Assembly (NCBI GenBank): GCA_963931865.1
Contig: OZ007507.1
Coordinates: forward strand, 16,576,681-16,640,680
Direction of reading: 5' to 3'
Length of the DNA: 64,000 nucleotides
Origin: Axinella damicornis
Taxonomy: Eukaryota; Porifera; Demospongiae; Axinellida; Axinellidae
The position numbers were made by a program, and so were the translations under genes. Positions 10,809-34,499 of the stretch are shown here, one piece after another; position 1 is the stretch's first letter, and each line of letters starts with the position of its first letter. The notes below the pieces were generated by a model. The model ran no database searches. It saw only the letters and a program-made list of their open reading frames with translations, and was not told where the DNA came from.

Positions 10809-10913
10809 TAGTCTAGCTGCTAGACCCTCCTCTCCCTCCCGGAAATGAAGTAACGGAAACGCGTTTCCGTTGTTTCATTTCCGGGGGGAGAGGAGGGTCT
10901 AGCAGCTAGACTA
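10809..10913. mobile_element. hairpin element with 9-bp target duplication
   Basis: A 105-bp near-perfect palindrome (tagtctagctgctagaccct ... and its complement) flanked by identical 9-bp direct repeats, ggtacctgt, at 10800-10808 and 10914-10922. The duplicate segment near 28280 has the unoccupied site as 'ggtgcctat'. A 9-bp duplication with long inverted repeats is typical of Mutator-type miniature elements. Confidence 0.85.
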
Positions 10914-11637
10914 GGTACCTGTACATGTCAACTTAATTATTCTTTGTGCATAATCTGGCATGAGCATGAACAGCACATGTGAGAGGAACAATGATTCTCC
11001 TTGAAAAGTTTGTGTGCAGGGTTAATCTTTAGTCATGGGACTCATCAGAAGCTGCCTCCTTCTTGGCTTCTTCTAAGGGAGAGCCTGGCTCTTTCCTCTT
11101 TTGAACACTGAGGCTATAGCTATATGGCCAGGGATGGTGACAAATTAATGAAGATGGTATACCTTCCAGGTGCCATGGTTCTTGCCAAACAGACTCAGTT
11201 CATGACGTCTATTGTATCGCATACAGCAGGCATGTGTGACACTTGAGGTACGTAGCTAGCTCAGTACAGTATGTTAGAAATGCTCCTTACCTCCTCGCGG
11301 CTGATCTTTTCTATAATTATTATACATAGGTTAACTAGCTGTTCCGCTGTAGCTATGTAGTGTTAGAACTGATCATGACGTATATAGTGCTGGTTGTTTC
11401 AACTGCTCTGACAGCGGAGCATCTTGGAAAAGCCAAGTAACGTTTGGAGCAGGAGCACCACTGAAAGTGTATAGGTCAGGATATGTTCCTGCATTAATTC
11501 CTCATGCATGCATGTCAGTAATATAATCTGTGTGTAGTGGTTAAGACTCATTGCAAGAATCGATCAAGACACCTGCAAAAAATGAAATGAGTGCATAATT
11601 ATTATGACAATAGAGGAGTTATTTGTTAATCCTTTAA

Positions 11638-12658
11638 CCCTTTAACCACCGAATTCTTCCCACCAAGACAACACATTTTCATGCATTCAGCGCACACCAC
11701 TTTCGTAGGTACTCCTCTCCCACAGCATTCGCTCCTCAGCGGCCAGACTTGGTGGGGCCCGCACGCATGGAGAGACCCCTCTGGCAATACCGTTAATGAT
11801 ATTCATGACCCCCCACAAGCCCAGCAATCGGAGGTGAAAGGTGGATCTCAGCCGGATTTTCGCCCAGCATTTCCTAGCCTCGTTCCCAGGCCGTTTCGGG
11901 AGGGAAAAACGGCCTGGCAACTTCCGCCAGTTCAAACTGTTACTTCCGCTGCCAGAGAGTTGGAAGTCCCAATCAGATTTCAGCTCGCTGTCACATGACA
12001 ACAGTAAACCGAATTGCGTCATGCGTTGAACCGTCGTAGTTGATCGCTCGATCGCGCTGGTGTAGGTGCTCTGCACGACGACTTTTGTTCGTTCGTCTTC
12101 TGCTTGCCTTCCGTCGCAGAACCTGCGCAAACAGTTGAGTCCACGAGTAGGAAAGGACCGTTCTCAGCCGGTGAAATATCAGAAGTATCACGTGGACTTC
12201 ACTGATTGAATGAGGTATGCAATTTCCGTGACGTTACGTCCGTAAACAGTTTGAACTCGCGGAAGTTTCTCCCTCCCAAAACGGCCTGGGAACGAGGCTA
12301 AGCATTTCCCTAAACTTGGGCCAGATCTGACTGATGGCACACCTTACACCACCAATTTGCATGTTTTCTTGATGCCCTGGGTGGGGTCTATGACTATCAT
12401 TAGAGTCAATGAATCTCATTAAAATCAAAAAAACGCCCACGACATGTGAAGGGGGGGGCTGCCCCCCGTCCCCCCCCCCCCCCGCTTCTATGTTTAGTGG
12501 GGAATGCGCGCCGAAATCTGACCAAATGTTTGAGTTCGTCCCTCAAAGTCGTCCCTGGGCCCTCTGAAGCTTTTTTGGTCGCTTTTTGGACTGACAAGAA
12601 GCCCTACAAGTGCATAGGGTCTAAATGACGTCTATAGACGTCAATGGGGCTTAAAGGG
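11638..12658. mobile_element. piggyBac-type miniature element
   Basis: Ends CCCTTTAA...TTAAAGGG bounded by TTAA on both sides (11634-11637 and 12659-12662). piggyBac-superfamily elements insert at TTAA and commonly start with CCC. The segmental-duplicate copy shows the exact empty site (cctttaaccccaag at about 28950). It encodes no transposase and carries a second element inside it (11875-12300). A truncated relative is at about 13356-13735. Confidence 0.85.
11875..12300. mobile_element. TAGCCTCGTTCCCAGG-family element, 9-bp TSD
   Basis: Starts tagcctcgttcccaggccgt and ends with the complement, acggcctgggaacgaggcta. Identical 9-bp repeats agcatttcc lie at 11866-11874 and 12301-12309. It is nested inside the piggyBac-type element. 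No transposase is visible; the 9-bp duplication suggests the Mutator superfamily. Confidence 0.85.
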
Positions 12659-13355
12659 TTAACCCCAAAACAAACCCTACAGTGCCTATTTTGCTGTAGC
12701 TATAGCTATAGCTAATGTGTACACACTGAATACAGTCAAAGTGGACCCTCCGAGATAGGGACACAATATAATAAACCTCTCTACAAAGGACGCTTTTCAA
12801 GATCCCAAATAATTGGTTTGCCTATGGTTCTAATACATTTTGAACCCCCGAGAAGAGGACAACCTCTCTACAAAGGACAAAAGACTTGAATTTAGCTATA
12901 TTGTTCCCAAAGTGTCCTTTGTTCGGAGGTTTGACTGTAACTAGCCTCGTTCCCGTGTATTATTGTCACGGCAACACAAACCAAAGAACAGAAAGAACGG
13001 GGTAGGCCATGAGAACAATAAACCACAAAGCCTACTTCTGCAAGCACGATCATGTTGGTGGCTGTAAACTATATCCAGTAGTGCATAACATAATATGAGG
13101 ATATAGCTATGAGCAAAGTTGCTGACTGTGGTTGAATAAATAAACTACATCATATACACGATTAGCTAGTGTCCCATTTCACAGCACCCGGGCCTCGATC
13201 CCCTTGTAGCTAGCTATGCGCGTTTTGAATATCCTGGACAGTGTCCTCTCGTGCTGTTTCTCCAGGAGGGCAGACAGTGGGCCTTGTGACGAAGGTGAAG
13301 CCGGCGATGCTTTTTTCGAGACACTGGGAGGTGGGCCGGACAGACATTATCACTA

Positions 13356-13735
13356 TAACTACGGAGTTCTTCCCCCCAAGACAACACATTTTCACCTTTG
13401 TAGGTGCTCCTCTCCTGGCTCATCATATTATACACCATCAATCCGCATGTTTTTTGAGGACCAGTCTGAGCCTGAGCCTACTCTGAGGCCCTCAGAAGGG
13501 TCCATGAATCTCAAAAAGCTCGAGGGGGTGCTGCCTCCTTCGCCCCGACATTTGAACATGTTTGAATTCCCCCCCGCTTGTACGTTTAGTGAGGGGTGTG
13601 TGCAGAAAACTGACCACATAATTTTTTGAGTTTTTCCCACAAAGTTCTGAGGCCTTTAGGACCAGCTGACGAGAAGCCCTACAAGTACAAGTGCACGTGT
13701 GCATGCATGTAAATGACGTCATAGGTGTCAATATG
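13356..13735. mobile_element. truncated copy of the piggyBac-type element
   Basis: Shares 'ttcttcccNccaagacaaca' and the 'gacgagaagccctacaagt'/'aaatgacgtc' segment with 11650-12640, in the same order, but lacks the TTAA-bounded ends and most of the middle. Confidence 0.6.
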
Positions 13736-13767
13736 GGCGCGGCGCGCGCATGGGGAAGGGTCTGGCC

Positions 13768-13804
13768 TAGCCTCGTACCCAGGTCGGGCCTGGGTACGAG
13801 GCTA
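13768..13804. mobile_element. 37-bp minimal element with 9-bp TSD
   Basis: A near-perfect 37-base palindrome beginning tagcctcgtacccagg and ending cctgggtacgaggcta, flanked by identical 9-bp repeats ggtctggcc at 13759-13767 and 13805-13813. The two termini of the family nearly touch, with almost no interior. Confidence 0.85.
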
Positions 13805-13813
13805 GGTCTGGCC

Positions 13814-13970
13814 CGCCTAGCCTCTACAACACACCTCCAGTTTTTGCATACTGCAAGCGATCAAAAACTGGAGGTGTAGAAGGCCTGAGAACGAGGCTAC
13901 TGCCCAGCTTTTCATCGCTTGTTTGAAGTTGTTTCCGTACTGCAAGCGACGAAAAGCTGGGCAGGGCCTA
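13814..13970. mobile_element. two adjacent short hairpins
   Basis: 13820-13900 holds a hairpin with arms around 'acacctccagtttttg' and 'caaaaactggaggtgt'. 13901-13966 holds another with arms 'ctgcccagcttttc' and 'gaaaagctgggcag'. They sit some 130 bp upstream of the start codon of receptor A. Confidence 0.6.
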
Positions 13971-14017
13971 ACCCGGGAACGGAAAGGAAGCCACGCCCGA
14001 TCGCGAATACATCTGCA

Positions 14018-14024
14018 TGACGTA
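14018..14024 (+). promoter_or_regulatory. CRE-like TGACGTA, receptor A upstream
   Basis: The 12-mer ctgcatgacgta precedes the start codon of receptor A by about 80 bases. The same 12-mer lies about 100 bases before the start of receptor B (31725-31737), and both are followed by 'atcaatgaatacagtt'. TGACGTA is a CREB/ATF-type half-site. Conservation may reflect recent duplication rather than function. Confidence 0.35.
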
Positions 14025-14097
14025 CAATTATACATCAATGAATACAGTTGCAGCTTTAACCAAGCTTATACTTAGCTAGCCAGATGTAGATTCGATC

Positions 14098-28068
<13,971 letters not shown>

Positions 28069-28074
28069 CAGTAC

Positions 28075-28145
28075 GGAGAAGTGGATAATCCGGTGTTTTG
28101 TACGCTAGCTACATGCAATTGCGGACAATTGCATGTAGCTAGCTA
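28075..28145. mobile_element. short hairpin after receptor A stop
   Basis: 'tagctacatgcaattg' and its complement 'caattgcatgtagcta' around a four-base loop, outer arms 'ttttgtac'/'gtacaaaa'. Absent from the duplicate copy at 10593, which has AATAAA instead. Confidence 0.65.
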
Positions 28146-29594
28146 TAGTGTACAAAACAAACTTTGCATTGAATGATCAATTGCATGTGATGTATAGTGT
28201 ACAAAACGAACTCTTTTGCATTTAATTTTGCAACTCTTAGCTAATATGAGCTTGTTTATGACATTGTGATGATGATGGTGCCTATTAACAATTATTATTC
28301 TTTGCTCATAATCTGGCACGAACGTGAACATTAATTGTGAGAGGAACAATGACTGTCTCTGAATTGTGTGCAGGGTTACTCTTTACTCGTAAGAAGCTGC
28401 CTCGGCCCCAATCTTTCTCCTCGTTCTAAGAGAGAGCGTGGAACTAAGGCTCTCTCCTCTCAGGATCTCTCTATTGAAGAAGTCTGGGACTGAGGCTATA
28501 GGGCCAGGGATGGCGATCATTGATGATGGTATACCTTCAAGGTGCCAAGGTTCTTGCCAAACCGACTCAGTTCATGACTGTTGTATTGCGTACAGCAGGC
28601 ATATGTGACACTGAGGTACATAGCTAGCTATACTAGTATACAGTATGTTATAAATGCTCCTTGCCTCCTTGCCAGCTGATCTTTTCTAATAGGTTAGCCG
28701 GTCTGCAGTATGTATTGTTAGAACTGATCGAGGTAATGCTGGTTGTTTCAACTGCTCTGACGGAGGAACATCTTGGAAAAGCCAAATAACGTTTGGATGA
28801 GGAGCACCACTGAAAGTGTAGGTCAGGATAAGCTCCAATCCTCAGTCAGTAATATCTGTGCCAACTTGTAATGGTCAGGACTCAAGGTAGCTATACCTGC
28901 AACGAAGAAACAGTGAGTGCATAATTATTATGAATAGAGGAATTAATCCTTTAACCCCAAGAACAAACCTTGCAATGCGTATGTAACCAATACAGAAGAA
29001 TTAAAACCTTTTGATACAAAGCCTATTTCCAAGCATGATCACATTGGTGGCTGTATACTCAGTAGTGCATAATAATGAGCAGAGTTGCTGACTGAATGAA
29101 TAATTATAATATACAGTCATGGGAACCCAGTCATGGTTATAGCTAGTACATAATAACATGTCCCATTTTGCAGCACACCTCCCCCGGGCCTCATATGGGT
29201 CAATTTGCTGTGACAAAGGTGAAGGAAGCAATATTTTTATATTAAATTCCACATAATATTATAAATTCCTATGGGCTTACGGGAGCTCATGATGACTTTT
29301 CCGTCATTGGCTGGTAAAGTATTATTAATAGAAGTGATTTTCCAGGCCAAAAACAATCCTGCAGTTTGAGCTCAAAATATCATATCCACTGTTCCCTCTT
29401 GCAACCTAGCTAGCTAAATGGACACAAAGTATTAATATTGTAACAACATATACCGGTAGCTACTAGAAATGGGGGAGGAATTAAACATGCAAGATTGTGT
29501 GTGTGTGCATGTGTGTGTGTGTGTGTGAAAGGAGGATAACACAGGATGTATTCAGATGGAGCTGCAACCTGGCTGATGGTGGAGCAGCTATAGC

Positions 29595-30190
29595 TGCTAG
29601 TGCATAACTGGGCAACAGAAGTCAGGAAGCTACTAGGAGAATCACAGTGCAATTCTGATCAGATGAATTTCAACAGGAAGGACTTCCTAGATTCTGCCTG
29701 GGATGCATTGGCTGCCAGAGAGCTTGAAGAGTGGAGTAGATCCATATGGACTTCCCCCGGGGCTCTGAGACAACAGGCAGGCTCAGACTCTATAGGACAT
29801 TGAAACCCCAACCTATCGCAGAAGCCTATGTGACTGGTCCAATTCCAGCAGACTGGAGAAGAGTAGCTAATGGCTGCCCTGAGAATGGGGTGCCTCCCAT
29901 TGGAGGTGGAGACAGGTCGTTCCGGGTGTACTGCAAGACCTCTCCAACAGAGGCTGTGTAAACTCTGCTCCTTAGAGAATGAAGAACATTTTTACTGCAC
30001 TGCCCTGCCTTACAAAATGAAAGGACAGACCTCTTCATTGTCATGTGTGGGATAGAGGGAAACCAGTTTCTGTGTTTGAATCCCACTGAAAAAGCCCTCT
30101 CAATTCTAAAGCTGTCCCAACAACCAAGACACCTTTGTAAACTCATTTTTGTATGTACACCAAACGATGTGCACTCCTTGCTATTATCAA
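29595..30190 (+). pseudogene. decayed LINE retrotransposon 3' coding end
   Basis: Translating across three frames gives fragments in the order found at the C-terminus of non-LTR retrotransposon polyproteins: FLDSAWDALAARELEEWSRS, then GRLRLYRTLKPQPIAEAYV, then MAALRMGCLPLEVETGR, RLCKLCSLENEEHF (a C-x2-C...H finger) and LSILKLSQQPRHLCKLIF. At least three frameshifts and stops separate them. No reverse-transcriptase core or endonuclease is in the window. A 5'-truncated, dead copy. Confidence 0.7.
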
Positions 30191-30229
30191 AAGGGGCCGG
30201 TGCCAGGGAAGGCTTTGTCTGTCCTATAA

Positions 30230-30735
30230 TTATGTTAGTCTGTCCCCTGGCATTCCGAGAAGGGTACACCAGGGGATCCAAGGCTTCGTCTGTCCTACAT
30301 GTATAATCTGTCCTCTGGCATTCCGAGAAGGGTACACCAGGGGAAGGCTTCGTCTGTCCTACATGTAGTCTGTCCTCTGGCATTCCGAGAAGGGTACACC
30401 AGGGGAAGGCTTCGTCTGTCCTACATGTAGTCTGTCCTCTGGCATTCCGAGAAGGGTACACCAGGGGAAGGCTCGTCTGTCCTTCATGTAGTCTGTCCTC
30501 TGGTACTCCGAGAGGGGCACCAGGGGAAGGCTTGTCCGTCGTACTTGTAGTCTGTCCTCTGGTACTCCGAGAGGGGTGCCAGGGGAACGGTTGTCCTTCA
30601 TACTTGTAGTCTGTCCTCTGGTATTCCGAGAGGGGTGCCAGGGGAAGGGTTGTCCTTAGTCTAGATCTGTCCTCTGGTATTCCGAGAAGGGTACACCAGG
30701 GGAAGGCTTGTCTGTCCTTCATGTAGGCTGTCTTT
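30230..30735. repeat. ~61-bp tandem array in LINE 3' UTR
   Basis: Eight imperfect units of about 61 bp (tctgtcctctggcattccga, then agaagggtacaccagggga, then aggcttcgtctgtcctacat). It lies between the LINE coding remnant and the apparent LINE 3' end. Confidence 0.85.
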
Positions 30736-30819
30736 GTATCCACACCTCCCAGCACATCCTACAGCATGTATAGCTATATTCTTGCAAACCACAAAATTTT
30801 TATGCACTTATACTCATTA

Positions 30820-30918
30820 TGTTAGCCCACATCTATTTTCATCAATACCCTGTCTCGTAAGCCTCCCCAGGCTGGTTGTTTTTATGCAAGTGACATAAAA
30901 TTTTGATTGATTGACTTT
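30820..30918 (+). mobile_element. apparent LINE 3' terminus
   Basis: 'gcctccccaggctggttgtt' followed by 'tttgattgattga' has the form of a CR1/L2-type LINE 3' end with a short tandem terminal repeat. It directly precedes the TG satellite. Confidence 0.45.
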
Positions 30919-30928
30919 TTTTTGCACT

Positions 30929-30974
30929 GTGTGTGTGTGCGTGTGTGTGTGTGTATACTGTGTGTGTGTGTGTG

Positions 30975-31017
<43 letters not shown>

Positions 31018-31077
31018 GTGTGTGTGTGTGTGTGTGTGTGTACTGTGTGTACTGTGTGTGTGTGTACTGTGTGTGTG

Positions 31078-31117
<40 letters not shown>

Positions 31118-31428
31118 GTGTGTGTGTGTGTGTACTGTGTGTGTGTACTGTGTGTGTGTGTGTGTGTACTGTGTGTGTGTGTGTACTGTGTGTGTGTGTA
31201 CTGTGTGTGTGTGTCACTGTGTGTGTGTGTATACTGTGTGTGTGTGTACTGTGTGTGTGTGTGTGTGTACTGTGTGTGTGTGTGTGTACTGTGTGTGTGT
31301 GTGTGTGTGTGTACTGTGTGTGTGTACTGTGTGTGTGTGTGTACTGTGTGTGTGTGTGTACTGTGTGTGTGTGTGTACTGTGTGTGTGTGTACTGTGTGT
31401 GTGTGTGTGTACTGTGTGTGTGTGTGTG

Positions 31429-31459
<31 letters not shown>

Positions 31460-31483
31460 CTGTGTGTGTGTACTGTGTGTGTG

Positions 31484-31557
<74 letters not shown>
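30929..31557. repeat. 630-bp TG satellite with TACTG spacers
   Basis: (TG)n broken at irregular intervals by 'tactg', so that higher-order units of about 14-26 bp appear. All long frames through it (poly Thr-His, poly Cys-Val) are artefacts. Confidence 0.95.
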
Positions 31558-31561
<4 letters not shown>

Positions 31562-31730
31562 ATCTGCATGGGGACCAATGGCCATAGCAACAGAAATCTG
31601 GAGTTGCATTTAGCCACATAATTATAATATTTTAGGGGAAAGCAATGCAGATGCCTTAAGTACACTATCAGGAGCGCATATAGCCGCCGGAGGCCGGCGA
31701 ACTGAAGCCGGCGAACTGAACATACCTGCA

Positions 31731-31737
31731 TGACGTA
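31731..31737 (+). promoter_or_regulatory. CRE-like TGACGTA, receptor B upstream
   Basis: Counterpart of the site at 14018. The context ctgcatgacgta and the downstream 'atcaatgaatacagtt' are conserved with receptor A, though the spacing differs by about 20 bases. Confidence 0.35.
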
Positions 31738-31828
31738 ATAAACACAAGTTTGATAATTATATCAATGAATACAGTTTCAGATTACAAGTATCTTGCCCGA
31801 GTTTTGCTAGCCAGGTACAGATTTGATC

Positions 31829-34422
31829 ATGGCGACTCTAAGACTGTGCGTGTACGTGCATACTGCTGCTGTTTGCCTGTTGTTAATTGTTGCAGTGAAC
31901 TGCACTAGCGGTAAGATTCACGTTAAATAAAGTTGAATCGAAGAAGTGGTGTATCACTGTATGAATTCGCTTTGATTCTGTTCTTGCAGCTCAGCCCCAG
32001 GTTATTGACCCGCCAAGCAGTCAGACGCTGCCTCTGGGGTCAAATGCTACCTTCATTTGCAGAACGATTGGGAGAGTGCAGTGGGAAATTAGTGACTCAA
32101 GTATAAGTCAAGTGTTGGCAATCGTGTTACCTCTTGGGGGTTCTGATCTCAATGGCTTTGCAGCACAGGGTATCTATGCAGCAGACACACTGGTAAACAG
32201 TTCTACTACAGAGTACTTGTCTACACTGACGCTGACCACTGATGGTAGAAATGAAACTGAAGTCTACTGCAGAGCTAGACTTGGCCTTGGACTCGTCACT
32301 GCCCTTGGTCAGCCTGCTACTGTAATCGTCTTTGGTGAGTGTGCAGTTTAATTGGGGTACAGTACAAATAATCCTGTGGGCCAGCCTCCAGCCTCCAGAT
32401 CTGGCATTATATTATGTCTTGCCATGCAGGTCCCCCAGGCCCCCCTACAGGTCTGACAGCACTGCCAGGAGATCTTGAAGAACTTCTCCTCACATGGACT
32501 GCACCATTCACTCTGGAGGGAGTGCACACAAACTATGCACTAACGATAAACAACACAGACAGTGCAGGAGATGCACAAGTTATTTCCTTGAATGCCACAA
32601 CCTATGCCTTCCAGACCAAAGGCTCTAGTTGTGACGTATACCAGTTCCATGTCAGAGCAAGTAATGCTGCTGGAGTTAGCAGCACTACTGAGCCAGTGAA
32701 TGCAGCTGTACCAGCATGTACGTCAGTTATAAGCACCTGTCCAAATTACTTTAGCGATCATCCAATCTTATATGACTATGTTCCAGACCCTGAGTAAAAC
32801 ATGCACTTTAATAGGTAGATGGTAATTGGATAGATAGATACTAGAGGAATGCATACATAGGTAGTTTGGTTGATAGACACGTAGAAGATCTCTTTTGTAG
32901 CTGGAATGTTCCTCTTACGTCAATCTGTTTCTCCTCTCCAGTGCCCAATACAGCTGTAATCACGGGGAGCTTGAATCATTCTCTAGAGATGGTTGGAGGC
33001 AACTTCTCCTGTGCAATAGCATTCCAGGTATGCTGTTACAGGCCAGTACGTACAACACATTGTTACGATAATTCAAATACCGAACAGACGAACAATATTA
33101 CAGCGCATTGTCACGATAATGGTATGTATTCATATACCGAACAGACGAACGATATTACAACCCATGATAATGTGAATCCCTGGTACTTAAATATTGCTTC
33201 TGAGCGGACAAAATTGTACGCAGTTCGAAAGCATTCTGAGCAAGTAAGGATTTGGTGTTTCGATGACGACTTTCTGCTTGGAAAAACTCCCATTCATGTA
33301 AATCTGCTTTGTACTATATACAGCCATTGGAATCATGTCTGCAATACAGCGTCACCAACTACACTGTCATTCTGAACAACACAGACGGGAACACAGGAGT
33401 GGAAATTGGACCATTTGTGTTCTCTGAGGAGCAGGAAAGAGCTCAAGTATTCATCAGTTCCTCCGATGGCAGTATTGATGAGAATATGCACTACCAGTAT
33501 CGCATTCGAGCTTATAACAGAATTGGCTTCAGTGATTCTGGAATGCAAGACTTCAGTAAGTGGAATACGGAAGCCTATACTCCCCACCCACAAGAAGGAG
33601 TTATACTTGAATTCAAGCAGCTAAATATACCAATACTGGACTTGTGACAGACTAGCTAGCTAGCACTAACCAGCAACCCCTCAAGTACAAATATTTTTCA
33701 TCATTCAATTGAATTTGGACTCTTTATTTAATTGGTTAAGTCCATCACATTTTTGGCAAGACGACCTTCCCAATAATGACATAATCTAAGAATGTGCATG
33801 CCAAATGTACTTCCTCATTTGTTACCATAGGGAGATAGTACGCCATCAGAGACGTCCATAGTTTCTCAGTGTTACCATAGAGTATACAGTTAGATCACCT
33901 CCATCACCTTAAGTACGCATACCATCCGCTCACAGTTGCCGCTCTAATTCTTCCACTCACAGTAACCACAGACGTGCAGCGAGTGACGGTATCCAGGGGT
34001 GACAACCAGAGTGTGCAAGTTGAATGCCTCTTCCTGCAGGGCTCGGAAGCACTCGGCTGCCATGTTGAGCTTACACGAGACAACGAATGGACCATCAGGG
34101 AGAGAATCAGCAGACTGAACGATTCTTTTGTAGCTAGAGAGGAAATTGCATTAGATCTGGCCCTGTCCTGCTATGAGGTTCACGTCTACGACTGGGAGGC
34201 TGACAACACCACTGGAGCGGTCCCCATCCCTGTGGAGATACCCTTTGCGACTGGCGCAGATGAATCTTGTGGGACAATTACTGTCAGCCCTCCAACCACA
34301 GAACCTGCAAACCCAAGTGAGTTCTGCCAGATATTGTGTGTGCATGTGTGTTTGTGTGGTGTGTGTGTGGTGTGTGTGTGTGTGTGTGTGTGTGTGTGCA
34401 TGTGTGTGTGTGTGTGTGTGTG

Positions 34423-34499
<77 letters not shown>

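Larger units (their letters stand above)
8381..13320 (+). repeat. segmental duplication, copy of 25951-29250
   Basis: From ctccatttactaagcgccga onwards the sequence matches 25951 onwards through the transmembrane exon, intron, tail exon and 3' flank. Recognisable matches persist to the 'gtgacgaaggtgaag' segment at 13287 (29213 in the other copy). The copies differ by substitutions, microsatellite length and several clean insertions: a hairpin at 10809-10913 and a piggyBac-type element at 11638-12658 here, and another hairpin at about 28075-28145 in the other copy. Confidence 0.85.

Noticed and set aside
11687..12130. 147-codon minus-strand frame
   Set aside because: Lies across two nested miniature elements and has no protein features.
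30817..31731. Long open frames of His-Thr or Cys-Val repeats on both strands
   Set aside because: They arise from the TG satellite, which is open in several frames at once; no unique protein sequence.
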